Below are positions 15,468 to 23,633 of a stretch of 64,000 bases of DNA, piece after piece. This DNA is from DATBSK01 sp964501785 (GTDB taxonomy: Bacteria > Actinomycetota > Acidimicrobiia > IMCC26256 > PALSA-555). Location: contig CAZCUD010000007.1 in the NCBI GenBank assembly GCA_964501785.1, positions 1 through 64,000 of the forward strand. Direction: 5' to 3'. A program made the translations under genes and the position numbers. The notes under the pieces are model-generated. The model searched no databases, was not told where the DNA came from, and was given only the letters and a program-made list of their open reading frames with translations. The number at the start of each line of letters is the position of its first letter. Position 1 is the stretch's first letter.

Positions 15468-16823
15468 ATGCCCAGGACCTTCATCGCGCTCGCGTGCCTG
15501 GCGACCCTCCTCGTCGCCGGGTCGACCTCTGCTTCGTTCGCCTCGTCCGCCTCGTCCGCCTCGTCGGAGGCGCGCTCCGCCGTCCCCGGCACCGCTGCCG
15601 CCTCGAGCGCGGCTGCCCAGCAGGGCGACCTCGATTCGGTCATCGACGCCACGATCGACGACGTGCAGGCATGGTGGGCCGAGGAGATGCCCGAGGTCTA
15701 CGGGACCGAGTACGAGCCGATCCCCGACGACCGGCTGTTCCCGTACTCGGCCAGCGATCCGCCGCCCGCGTGCGGGGAGCGCGGCGACATGCCCTACGAG
15801 GAGGTCGCCGGCAACGCGTTCTACTGCTCCGAAGGTGACTTCGTGGCCTGGGACGAGCAGGAGCTGTTCCCCCGCCTCGAACGTGACCACGGCGCGCTCG
15901 CGGTCGCCCTGGTGATCGCCCACGAATGGGGTCACGTGGTGCAGGCCCGGGCCGAGCCGCGGCTGAGCGCGACCGTGTACCTCGAGACCCAGGCCGACTG
16001 CTTCGCCGGCTCGTGGGCCGAGCACGTCGAGTCCGACGACGTCTCGCTGCCGATCGCCGACCGCGACCTCGACATCGCGCTCGCCGGCTTCCTCGAGTTC
16101 CGCGACCCCCCGGGCGTCGACCCGTCGCACCAGGGTGCGCACGGCAACGCGTTCGACCGCGTCAGCGCCTTCCAGGACGGCTACGAGGACGGGACCGAGC
16201 GGTGCGCGGCCTACGAGGACGACCCGCCCGAGATCACCGAGGCCGGGTTCTCGTCGCAGGAGGACTACGCGACGGGCGGCGACCTCCCCCTCACCGAGGC
16301 GATCGAGCTGATCACGCCCGACCTCGACGACTACTGGGCCACCGAGCTGCGTGGGTCGTCGCCGGTGCAGGACCTGGTCGCCGACGCGGACGCCTCGTGC
16401 GACGGCACGACCGACGGTGGGGTGCTCGTCGACGACGTCACGTACTGCACGAGCGACGACACCGTGCGCTACGACCCCGACACGCTCGATCGCGTCTACG
16501 ACGCGAGCGGCGACTTCGGTGCCGGCATGCTCCTCGCCGCGGCGTGGTCGTCGGGCGCGATGGACCACATGGACATGTCGCTGACGAACGACGACGCGGA
16601 CCTCACCGCCGACTGCCTCACGGGCTCGTGGGCCGGTGACGTCGCACGCGGCGAGCGCTCGGATCGACGCGGCGACGCGGCGATCTCGCTCTCGCCGGGT
16701 GACCTCGACGAGGGCATCGCCACGTTCGTGGCGATCGGCGACGACGGCGACGGCAGCGCGTTCGCACGAGTCGCCGCGTTCCGCACCGGCTTCTTCGAGG
16801 GCGTCACCGCCTGCGCGCCGTGA
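15468..16823 (+). CDS. Secreted metallopeptidase-like protein with an internal duplication
   Basis: A 451-residue exported protein related to the putative neutral zinc metallopeptidase (YpfJ) family. Residues 1-22 are a signal peptide, followed by a Ser/Ala linker to about 52. The first repeat (about 55-240) has HEWGH at 152-156 and the downstream ETQADCFAGSWAEHV helix. The second repeat (about 255-450) keeps the disulfide-type Cys, the AxAWSSGAMDH helix and LTADCLTGSWAGDV, but the HExxH motif is lost. One active and one dead domain in tandem is the simplest reading. It is the only gene between the methyltransferase and the CoA-transferase. Confidence 0.8.
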   Translation: MPRTFIALACLATLLVAGSTSASFASSASSASSEARSAVPGTAAASSAAAQQGDLDSVIDATIDDVQAWWAEEMPEVYGTEYEPIPDDRLFPYSASDPPPACGERGDMPYEEVAGNAFYCSEGDFVAWDEQELFPRLERDHGALAVALVIAHEWGHVVQARAEPRLSATVYLETQADCFAGSWAEHVESDDVSLPIADRDLDIALAGFLEFRDPPGVDPSHQGAHGNAFDRVSAFQDGYEDGTERCAAYEDDPPEITEAGFSSQEDYATGGDLPLTEAIELITPDLDDYWATELRGSSPVQDLVADADASCDGTTDGGVLVDDVTYCTSDDTVRYDPDTLDRVYDASGDFGAGMLLAAAWSSGAMDHMDMSLTNDDADLTADCLTGSWAGDVARGERSDRRGDAAISLSPGDLDEGIATFVAIGDDGDGSAFARVAAFRTGFFEGVTACAP

Positions 16824-16893
16824 CGGCACTCTCGTTGCGTCGCTCACCGTCGTGGGGCGGGTCGAGGGACGCAACGAGGGGTGGGGCCTCACC

Positions 16894-16899
16894 TACGCT
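16894..16899 (+). promoter_or_regulatory. Leaderless -10 element of the CoA-transferase
   Basis: TACGCT, 6 nt before the GTG at 16906. It decides the start against the 90-codon longer in-frame reading from 16636, which would overlap the peptidase gene. Confidence 0.6.
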
Positions 16900-16905
16900 C
16901 CGGCG

Positions 16906-18198
16906 GTGGCCGAGACGCTGACGCTCGAGGAGGCGGCAGCGCTCGTCCGACCCCGCGACACGCTCGGCGTGCCGCTGGGGCCGGGGCAGCCGGCCGCGCT
17001 GCTCCACGCGCTGGGGGAGCGTGAGGACTTCGAGGACCTCGTCGTGCACTCGGCGCTGCTCGTCGACCTGTACCCCCTGTTCACCCGCCCGGGAGTGCGC
17101 CTGCGCAGCGGCTTCTTCGGGCCGGCCGAGCGCTTCCTCGCGGACGCCGGCCACGCGGTCGAGTTCGTGCCGGCCGACTTCCGCCGGTTCTCGATCGTCG
17201 CCCAGCGCGAGAAGCCGCGCGTCGTCGCCTCCGCGGCCACGCCCGCCGACGCGGACGGCTACCTCAACCTCTCGCTCCACGCGGGTGCGACCGTCGAGGA
17301 GCTGCACCGCGCCGGGCGCGATCCCGACCGGCTCCTGATCGTCGAGGCGAACGCACGGCTGCCGCGCACGTGCGGCGTGCTCCCCGAGGCACCGCACACG
17401 ATCCATCTCGACGAGGTCGACGTCGTCGTCGAGGTCGACCGAGAGCCGTTCGTGCTCGCCGACGCCGAGCCGACGGACGAAGACCGGCTGATCGCGCAGC
17501 ACGCCAGCGAGCACGTGCACGACGGTTGCACCATCCAGACGGGGATCGGCGGGATCCCGAGCACGATCGCGAAGATCCTCGCCGACGGCCCGAATGGCGA
17601 CTTCGGTGTGCACTCCGAGATGTTCACCACCGGGCTCATGCACCTCCACCAGGCCGGGAAGGTCACGAACCGCAAGGGCATCTACGACGGCTTCTCGGTC
17701 GCGACGTTCGCGGCCGGCACCCAGGAGCTGTACGACTGGCTCGACGGGAACGAGGACGTGCGGTTCCTCCCCGTCGACATGGTCAACACCCCGTCGGTGA
17801 TCGCGGCCAACCGCGACATGGTCTCGATCAACGGCGCGCTCCTCGTCGACCTGGAAGGCCAGGTCGCGGCCGACACGATCGGCACGCGGCAGTACTCAGG
17901 AATCGGCGGCCACGAGGACTTCGTCGCGGTGTCGGGGTTCCAGGAGTCGGACCGCTCGTTGATCTGCCTTCCCTCGTCGTCGGTGGTCGACGGCGTGCGG
18001 ATGCCGCGCATCGTCGAGACGCTCCCGACCGGCACCGCGGTGACGACGCCGCGCCACCACGTCGACATCGTCGTCACCGAGTGGGGCTCGGCCGAGCTCG
18101 CCGGCCTCACCGTGCGGGAGCGGGCCCTGGCCCTTGCCGAGATCGCCCACCCCGACTTCCGCACCGAGCTGCGCGCCGCCGCCCTTCGCGCGGGCTAG
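16906..18198 (+). CDS. Acetyl-CoA hydrolase/4-hydroxybutyrate CoA-transferase family protein
   Basis: A 430-residue class I CoA-transferase. The C-terminal half contains the oxyanion-hole loop TGIGGIPSTIA and the segment FGVHSEMFTTGLM, whose Glu is the expected covalent CoA-ester residue, followed by QYSGIGGHEDF. It would transfer CoA between acetyl-CoA and a carboxylate such as 4-hydroxybutyrate, or hydrolyse acyl-CoA. It converges with an SDR gene, the two stop codons sharing the CTAG at 18195-18198. Confidence 0.88.
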   Translation: MAETLTLEEAAALVRPRDTLGVPLGPGQPAALLHALGEREDFEDLVVHSALLVDLYPLFTRPGVRLRSGFFGPAERFLADAGHAVEFVPADFRRFSIVAQREKPRVVASAATPADADGYLNLSLHAGATVEELHRAGRDPDRLLIVEANARLPRTCGVLPEAPHTIHLDEVDVVVEVDREPFVLADAEPTDEDRLIAQHASEHVHDGCTIQTGIGGIPSTIAKILADGPNGDFGVHSEMFTTGLMHLHQAGKVTNRKGIYDGFSVATFAAGTQELYDWLDGNEDVRFLPVDMVNTPSVIAANRDMVSINGALLVDLEGQVAADTIGTRQYSGIGGHEDFVAVSGFQESDRSLICLPSSSVVDGVRMPRIVETLPTGTAVTTPRHHVDIVVTEWGSAELAGLTVRERALALAEIAHPDFRTELRAAALRAG

Positions 18199-19067
18199 CC
18201 GAGGTCCGCGTGACCGGGGATCCCCGGTGACGCGCCCTCGAAGAGGGTGGACCGGGCGGCAGCCAGGTCGTCGGCCGTCCAGTCGTCGCCGAGGGTGACG
18301 CGCCCGCGGACCGCGAGCGGCCCGATGATCCCGACGCGGCGGCCGACCACGAGCAGGACCTGACCCGTCACGTCGGCGGCGTCGTCGTCGCACAGCCAGC
18401 GCACGACCTTCGCCGCGTGCTCGGGCCGATGAGGATCGAAGCCGGCGGCGGGCTCGGCGAACATCTCGATGCCCTCGGTCATGCGCGTGCGTGCCCGCAT
18501 CGCGACCGCGTTGACCGTCGCTCCGAAGCGCGCGAGCTCGGCCGCCAGCTCGAGGGTGAGCCCGAGGATCCCCGCCTTGGTCGCGGAGTAGTTCGCGTGC
18601 CCTTGCGCGGGGAAGAGGCCGCCCTCGCTGACGGTGTTGACGATGCGTCGCCCGTCGGCCGGGCCCGCCTCGCGCCAGTACGCACCCACGAACCGCGATG
18701 GAGCGAAGTGGCCCTTGAGGTTGACTCGCACGACGTCGTCCCACTCGTCCTCGGTCATCTTGAAGCTCATCCGGTCACGCGTGATGCCGGCGTTGTTGAC
18801 GAGGATGTGGACGTCGCCGAACGCGTCGATCGCGGTCTGCACGAGCGATTCGGCGACGTCCCAGTCGGACACGTCGCCGTGGTGCGCGACAGCCGCACCG
18901 CCGGCGCGGACGATCTCGTCGACGACGTCGGCTGCGGGATCGGGGGAGCGGTTGTTGACGACGACGCGCGCACCGGAGGCGGCGAGGGCGAGCGCGTGGG
19001 CCCGCCCCAGACCGCGCCCGGCACCGGTGACGACGGCGACGCGGCCGTCGAGCGGATGCGTGCTCAT
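18195..19067 (-). CDS. Short-chain dehydrogenase/reductase, steroid-type (Rv3548c-like)
   Basis: A 290-residue SDR with the NAD(P)-binding motif TGAGRGLGRAHALAL, the NNAG motif in LVNNAGITRD and the catalytic YSATK. The sequence style (GRAHALALAASGARVVVNN, LKGHFAPSRF, ARTRMTEG) matches 17-beta-hydroxysteroid dehydrogenase/multifunctional-enzyme-type SDRs such as Rv3548c, and is close to the SDR at 46855. Likely substrate: a 3-hydroxyacyl-CoA or steroid alcohol. It follows the carboxylase gene by 13 bp on the same strand and is probably in one operon with it. Confidence 0.88.
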   Translation of the reverse strand: MSTHPLDGRVAVVTGAGRGLGRAHALALAASGARVVVNNRSPDPAADVVDEIVRAGGAAVAHHGDVSDWDVAESLVQTAIDAFGDVHILVNNAGITRDRMSFKMTEDEWDDVVRVNLKGHFAPSRFVGAYWREAGPADGRRIVNTVSEGGLFPAQGHANYSATKAGILGLTLELAAELARFGATVNAVAMRARTRMTEGIEMFAEPAAGFDPHRPEHAAKVVRWLCDDDAADVTGQVLLVVGRRVGIIGPLAVRGRVTLGDDWTADDLAAARSTLFEGASPGIPGHADLG

Positions 19068-19080
19068 CGGGTCGGCGCCG

Positions 19081-20613
19081 TCACACCGGCGGCACGCCGT
19101 GCCGGCGCTCGGAGTCGTCGCGTCGACGAGACGCGGCGAGCGCGTAGCGCCGCACCAGCTCGTCGCGCAGCTCGCCGGGCTCGATCACCGCGTCGACCAC
19201 GAGCTCCGCGGCGAGGTGCACCAGGTCGACGTCGGCCTCGTACTCCGCCCGACGGTCGGCGACGAACCGGGCCCGCTCCTCGTCGTCGTCGATGGCCTGG
19301 ATCGCGTTGTAGAAGACGGCGTTCACCGCGGGCTCGGGCCCCATCACCGCGATGCGGGCGCTCGGCAGCGCGAGGCACGCGTCGGGATCGAAGGCCGGCC
19401 CGCACATCGCGTACAGCCCCGCGCCATAGGCCTTGCGCACGATCACGGAGATCTTCGGCACCGTGGCCTCGGCGATGGCCGTGATCATCTTCGCCCCGTG
19501 CCGGATGATGCCGTCGCGCTCGACCGCGGTGCCGATCATGAAGCCGGGGACGTCGGCGAGGAACAGCAACGGCACGTTGAAGGCGTCGCACAGCCACACG
19601 AAGCGCGCGGCCTTGTCGGCGGAGTCGACGAACAGGACGCCCCCGAGCTGCATCGGGTTGTTGGCGATCACCCCGATCGATCGACCGTCGAGGCGCGCGA
19701 AGCCGCAGATGAGCTCCTTCGCGAACAGCGGCTTCACCTCGGTGAACGAGTCGGCGTCGACGATCGCGTCGATCACCCGGTGCATGTCGTAGGCCCGTCG
19801 GTCCTCGGTCGGGATCACCTCGGCGATCCCGGCCGGCGAGGACGCCGGCGCGACGCCCGCCACCTCCGGCGGTCGCTCGCGCCAGCTCGTCGGCAGGTAC
19901 GACAGCCAGCGCCTCGCGGCCGCGATGGCCTCGGCGTCGTCGGCCACCAGGTTGTCGCCACAGCCGCTGACCGTCGCGTGCATGCGCGCGCCGCCCATCT
20001 CCTCGAGCGACACCCGCTCGCCGATGACCTCCTCGGCCATGCGCGGCGACCCGAGGTACATGGATGCGTTCCCCTCCACCATGAACACCACGTCGCAGAA
20101 CGCCGGGATGTAGGCGCCGCCCGCCGCGGACGGACCGAACAGGCAGCACACCTGCGGCACGCGCCCCGATAGCCGCACCTGGTTGGCGAAGATGCGCCCC
20201 GCGCCCCGCCGCCCCGGGAAGAGCTCGACCTGGTCGGTGATGCGAGCGCCTGCCGAGTCGACCAGGTAGACGACCGGCACGTCGAGACGGAGCGCGGTCT
20301 CGGTGAGCCGCACGATCTTCTCGACGGTGCGCGCGCCCCACGACCCGGCCTTGACGGTCGGGTCGTTGGCCATGACGCATACCGGTCGCCCGTCGATCGT
20401 CCCGGTGCCGGTCACCACCCCGTCGGCCGGGAGGTCGTCGGCGAGCGCGTTGGCGAGCAGCCCGTCTTCGACGAAGGACCCGTCGTCGAGGAGCAGCGCG
20501 AGTCGATCGCGCACGAAGAGCTTGGCGGTCGCGGCCAGCTTCTCCGCCTCTCGCGCCCGGTCGCGGTTGCCTCGACGCGCCCGCTCGACGTGGCTGCGCA
20601 CGGGGTCGGACAT
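19081..20613 (-). CDS. Acyl-CoA carboxylase beta (carboxyltransferase) subunit
   Basis: A 510-residue carboxyltransferase subunit that moves CO2 from carboxybiotin to an acyl-CoA. Both crotonase-like halves are complete; the first has VYLVDSAGARI and the oxyanion loop GPSAAGGAYIPAFCD, the second has FLADVPGFMIGT and the VRKAYGAGLYAMCGPAF segment. The specific acyl-CoA (acetyl, propionyl, methylcrotonyl or larger) cannot be told from these motifs. There is no biotin carboxylase or carrier gene nearby. It is divergent from a P450 with a 52-bp shared promoter region. Confidence 0.9.
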   Translation of the reverse strand: MSDPVRSHVERARRGNRDRAREAEKLAATAKLFVRDRLALLLDDGSFVEDGLLANALADDLPADGVVTGTGTIDGRPVCVMANDPTVKAGSWGARTVEKIVRLTETALRLDVPVVYLVDSAGARITDQVELFPGRRGAGRIFANQVRLSGRVPQVCCLFGPSAAGGAYIPAFCDVVFMVEGNASMYLGSPRMAEEVIGERVSLEEMGGARMHATVSGCGDNLVADDAEAIAAARRWLSYLPTSWRERPPEVAGVAPASSPAGIAEVIPTEDRRAYDMHRVIDAIVDADSFTEVKPLFAKELICGFARLDGRSIGVIANNPMQLGGVLFVDSADKAARFVWLCDAFNVPLLFLADVPGFMIGTAVERDGIIRHGAKMITAIAEATVPKISVIVRKAYGAGLYAMCGPAFDPDACLALPSARIAVMGPEPAVNAVFYNAIQAIDDDEERARFVADRRAEYEADVDLVHLAAELVVDAVIEPGELRDELVRRYALAASRRRDDSERRHGVPPV

Positions 20614-20620
20614 GGTGCGC

Positions 20621-20626
20621 AGCGTA
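20621..20626 (-). promoter_or_regulatory. Leaderless -10 element of the carboxylase operon
   Basis: TACGCT on the minus strand, 7 nt before the ATG at 20613. It faces the P450 promoter 28 bp away in the divergent gap. Confidence 0.6.
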
Positions 20627-20653
20627 CGCGTGCGGGCTCGACCGCGGCCGCCC

Positions 20654-20659
20654 TACGCT
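20654..20659 (+). promoter_or_regulatory. Leaderless -10 element of the P450 gene
   Basis: TACGCT, 6 nt before the GTG at 20666, setting the start well downstream of the longest open frame. Confidence 0.6.
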
Positions 20660-20665
20660 CCCGGC

Positions 20666-21865
20666 GTGCCCGCTCGTGAGTTCGATCCGCTCTCGGCCGA
20701 CTTCTTCGACGATCCGTACGACACGTACCGGTGGCTGCGCGACGAGGCGCCCGTGTACCGCAACGAGCGCTACGGCTTCTGGGCGCTCTCGAGGTTCGCG
20801 GACGTCGTGGCCGCCCATCGTGACTGGCAGACCTTCAGCTCCGAGCACGGTCTCACGATCGACCAGCTGACGGATCCGAACCAGAGCATGAAGCACACGA
20901 GCATCATCATGATGGACCCGCCTGCGCACGACCGGATGCGCAAGCTCGTGAGTCGCGTCTTCACTCCGCGCGCGATGGCGGCGCTCGAGCCGATGATCCG
21001 CGAGGTCATCACATCGCACCTGGAGCCGTTCGACGCGACCGACCGCTTCGACGCGGTGGCGGACTTCTCGGCGCCGTTCCCGGTCGAGGTGATCTCGATC
21101 ATGCTCGGCGTGCCGAAGGGCGATCGCCAGCAGATCCGTCACTGGACCGACCTCATGCTGCACCGTGAGCCGGGTGACCCGAAGCCGACGCAGGAGGGCA
21201 TGGAAGCCGGCCTCGCGCAGATCCTCTACTTCCTCGACCTGATCGCCGACAAGCGTGCGCATCCGGCTGACGACATGATCACGCGCCTCACCGAGGTCGA
21301 GGTCGAGGGCGACGACGGCTCCGCGCACCGCCTCGACGACGGCGAGATCGCGGGCTTCGCGACCCTGCTCGCGGCCGCCGGGAGCGAGACGGTCACGAAG
21401 CTGATCGGCAACGGCGTCGTGCTCTTCGCGCGCAACCCGGCCGAGTGGCAGAAGGTCCTCGACGACCCGGCGAAGGCACAGCCCGCGGTCGAGGAGGTGC
21501 TGCGCTACTGGGCGCCGTCGCAGTACCAGGGTCGCTTCACGCACCGACCGGCGACCTTCCACGGCACCACGATCCCCGAAGGGTCCCCGGTGTTCCTCGT
21601 GACCGGCGCCGCGAACCGCGACCCGCGCGAGTACGACGATCCCGACCGGTTCGACATCGATCGCGAGCAGGGACTCAGCGTCGGGCTCGGGCACGGGATC
21701 CACTCGTGCCTCGGTGCGGCGCTCGCGCGCCTCGAGAGCAAGGTCGCGTTCGAGGAGCTGCGCGAGCGCTGGCCTCGCTACGAGATCGACGAGGACGAGC
21801 TTCGGCGCGTGCACATGTCGAACGTCGCCGGGTTCAGCAACGTGCCGGTGTCGCGCGCGGCCTGA
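20666..21865 (+). CDS. Cytochrome P450
   Basis: A 399-residue P450 with the I-helix segment AAAGSETVTKLIG, the ExxR motif in EEVLRYWAP and the heme loop LGLGHGIHSCLGAALARLE. The N-terminal half has the conserved DPPAHDRMRKLVSRVFTPRAM. It acts on an unknown substrate; its neighbours handle acyl-CoAs, so a lipid or terpenoid is possible but unproven. No redox partner adjoins it. The 3' end overlaps the convergent lipB gene by 32 bp. Confidence 0.92.
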   Translation: MPAREFDPLSADFFDDPYDTYRWLRDEAPVYRNERYGFWALSRFADVVAAHRDWQTFSSEHGLTIDQLTDPNQSMKHTSIIMMDPPAHDRMRKLVSRVFTPRAMAALEPMIREVITSHLEPFDATDRFDAVADFSAPFPVEVISIMLGVPKGDRQQIRHWTDLMLHREPGDPKPTQEGMEAGLAQILYFLDLIADKRAHPADDMITRLTEVEVEGDDGSAHRLDDGEIAGFATLLAAAGSETVTKLIGNGVVLFARNPAEWQKVLDDPAKAQPAVEEVLRYWAPSQYQGRFTHRPATFHGTTIPEGSPVFLVTGAANRDPREYDDPDRFDIDREQGLSVGLGHGIHSCLGAALARLESKVAFEELRERWPRYEIDEDELRRVHMSNVAGFSNVPVSRAA

Positions 21866-22490
21866 CGATCGCACCGTCGCCCCAACGAAGCGCCGCGCGG
21901 CGCTCCACGGCGTCCGTGAGCTCTTCGACCGTCGTCGCCAGCCCCTCGGCCCGCAGTGAGGTCACTCGCAGGTCGGGGATGCCGCAGGGCACGATGTGCT
22001 CGAACATCGCGAGATCGGGGTCGACGTTCACCGCGAAGCCGTGCATCGACCGACCGCCCGTGACCTTCACGCCGATGGCCGCGACCTTGCGATCGTCGAT
22101 CCATGCGCCCGGGTAGCCGGGGCGGCGGTCGGCGCGCTCGAGCCCGACGTCGCGCAGTGCTCCGATCACGACGTCCTCGATCGCGGCGACGTGGGCCGGG
22201 ATCGCCCCCGACCGGAGCTCGACGTCGACGATCACGTAGCCGACGAGCTGCCCCGGCCCGTGGTACGTCACGTCACCGCCTCGCCGCACCCGCACGAGCG
22301 ACGCACCGACCGTCGACGGCTCGACGAGCACGTGCTCGTCGCGGGCGCGCACCCCGAGGGTGTAGACGTGCGGATGCTCGAGCAGCAGCAACCACGGCTC
22401 GCCGTGGCGCGCGTGCAGCTGCTCCTGCACCGCCAGGGCGGCGCCGTACGCGATGGTGCCGAGCCGGGCGACGTGCAGCGCGCCCGTCAT
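21834..22490 (-). CDS. lipB: Octanoyltransferase LipB
   Basis: A 218-residue lipoyl(octanoyl) transferase moving octanoate from acyl-carrier protein to lipoate-dependent enzymes. Family signatures are RRGGDVTYHGPGQLVGY, the catalytic Lys region KVAAIGVKV and the catalytic Cys in VPCGIPD, with SMHGFAVNV between. The ATG at 22490 overlaps the stop of the upstream membrane-protein gene by 4 nt, so the two are coupled. No lipA is present in the window. Confidence 0.95.
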   Translation of the reverse strand: MTGALHVARLGTIAYGAALAVQEQLHARHGEPWLLLLEHPHVYTLGVRARDEHVLVEPSTVGASLVRVRRGGDVTYHGPGQLVGYVIVDVELRSGAIPAHVAAIEDVVIGALRDVGLERADRRPGYPGAWIDDRKVAAIGVKVTGGRSMHGFAVNVDPDLAMFEHIVPCGIPDLRVTSLRAEGLATTVEELTDAVERRAALRWGDGAIVRPRATPARC

Positions 22491-23293
22491 GTCGACGGCC
22501 TCGCTGCGTCCGAACGGGCGTCGGCGGTCGGGTCCTCGTCGTGCTCGTGCTCGCGCAGCTCGTGCGCCAGCACGACCTCGAGCAGGCCGACGGCGGCGCC
22601 GACGGTCGCTCCGATGAGGGCGCTCACGCAGAACGCGCCGATGAGGCGGTGCCCGTAGATGGAGAGGTCGATGCCGTGCAGGAGCTGGTCCTCGATGGTG
22701 AACGGGATCGTCACGAGGAAGAACGTCAGCCAGAAGTGCGGGCGCACGAGTCGGTAGCTGCGCCGCAGCGCGGCGAAGACCCGCAGGTCCTCGGACACGA
22801 TGATCGGTCCGACGAGGCACAGCAGGGTGAAGGCGATGACGCCCGGGATGAGCAGCAGCAGCATGCCGACCGCCGAGACCGCGATCAGCACCAGGTCGGC
22901 GAGCAGGAGTCGGGTGAGCGGGAGCCGGCGCAGCGCCTGGTCGAGCTTCATGTCGGGCTCGCCCTCGAGGTACGAGCGGAGCACCAGGTCGAGGAGTCCG
23001 GCGTAGAAGACGATGCCGAAGGAGCTGACGGCGGCTGCGAGGAGCGACGCGAGGACGTCGATCTCGATGGGCGCGCCCGCTTCGACGATCTCGACCTCGA
23101 TGACGGCCGTGATCCACGCCGAGGTGCCGAAGACGATCGCGGCGGTGCCGGCCACGCGTCGAGGTCGGTCGCGCAGGACCCGGGCGGCGGTTCGGACGAC
23201 CGTGCCGGCGCGGAGTCGCCCGCGCGGCGGGACCCACGCGCTCGGGGTGGCCTCGTTCAGAGCGTCCAGCCTGCGGCCTTGCGCTCCCGGCAC
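22487..23293 (-). CDS. Membrane protein, about six helices, unknown function
   Basis: About 268 residues with roughly six hydrophobic helices (for example VLIAVSAVGMLLLLIPGVIA and a GAAVGLLEVVLAHEL end) and an acidic C-terminus. The pattern of a Pro-containing hydrophobic core with LVGPIIVSEDLRVFAALRRSYRLV resembles glycerophosphodiester-phosphodiesterase membrane-domain or DUF975-type proteins that expand from the cytoplasm, but I cannot assign it firmly. The start is uncertain: GTG 23293 overlaps the DUF3039 gene by 37 nt; an earlier GTG at 23338 overlaps more. Confidence 0.65.
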   Translation of the reverse strand: MPGAQGRRLDALNEATPSAWVPPRGRLRAGTVVRTAARVLRDRPRRVAGTAAIVFGTSAWITAVIEVEIVEAGAPIEIDVLASLLAAAVSSFGIVFYAGLLDLVLRSYLEGEPDMKLDQALRRLPLTRLLLADLVLIAVSAVGMLLLLIPGVIAFTLLCLVGPIIVSEDLRVFAALRRSYRLVRPHFWLTFFLVTIPFTIEDQLLHGIDLSIYGHRLIGAFCVSALIGATVGAAVGLLEVVLAHELREHEHDEDPTADARSDAARPST

Positions 23294-23532
23294 GTGGGGC
23301 AGACCGGGAATCGCGACGGGTCGCGGCTGGGCACCCACTTCTTCCCGCAGAGCGCGGTGATCGCCTCACCCGTGACGAGCGCGCGCGTGATGTCGGCCTT
23401 CTTGCAGTAGTGGGCGAAGCGATCGTGGTCGCCGCCGTCGGTGTCGACCGGTCGCGAGTCGGGGGCCTCGGTCGGTGTGGTCGTCGGCTCGATGACCGGT
23501 GCGATGACCGGGGCGTCGGTGTCCGTCGGCAC
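23257..23532 (-). CDS. DUF3039 family small protein
   Basis: A 91-residue protein ending in the DUF3039 core DHDRFAHYCKKADI...GEAITALCGKKWVPSRDP..FPVCPTCRE, which carries an H/C-type metal site (H, C, C and CPTC). Such proteins are near-universal in Actinobacteria and of unknown function. The N-terminal 35 residues are Pro/Thr-rich. I chose GTG 23532, directly preceded by TAGCCT at a spacing of 7 nt; a longer frame to 23601 exists. Confidence 0.85.
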   Translation of the reverse strand: MPTDTDAPVIAPVIEPTTTPTEAPDSRPVDTDGGDHDRFAHYCKKADITRALVTGEAITALCGKKWVPSRDPSRFPVCPTCRERKAAGWTL

Positions 23533-23539
23533 GGCCAGC

Positions 23540-23545
23540 AGGCTA
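23540..23545 (-). promoter_or_regulatory. Leaderless -10 element of the DUF3039 gene
   Basis: TAGCCT on the minus strand, 7 nt before the GTG at 23532; likely promoter for the DUF3039, membrane protein and lipB operon. Confidence 0.55.
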
Positions 23546-23633
23546 CGCGATCGAACGCCGGCCGATGCAGCCGTCAAGGCCTCGCTCGCGCCGGTCGACA
23601 ATGGCAGTGGTGCCGAGGGGAGGTCTGGCGAGG

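Noticed and set aside
13971..16892. Very long open frames antisense to clear genes (also 33714-37022 and 19064-21874)
   Set aside because: They lie opposite well-supported genes, are Arg/Gly/Val-rich with no motifs, and arise from the lack of stop codons in very GC-rich DNA.
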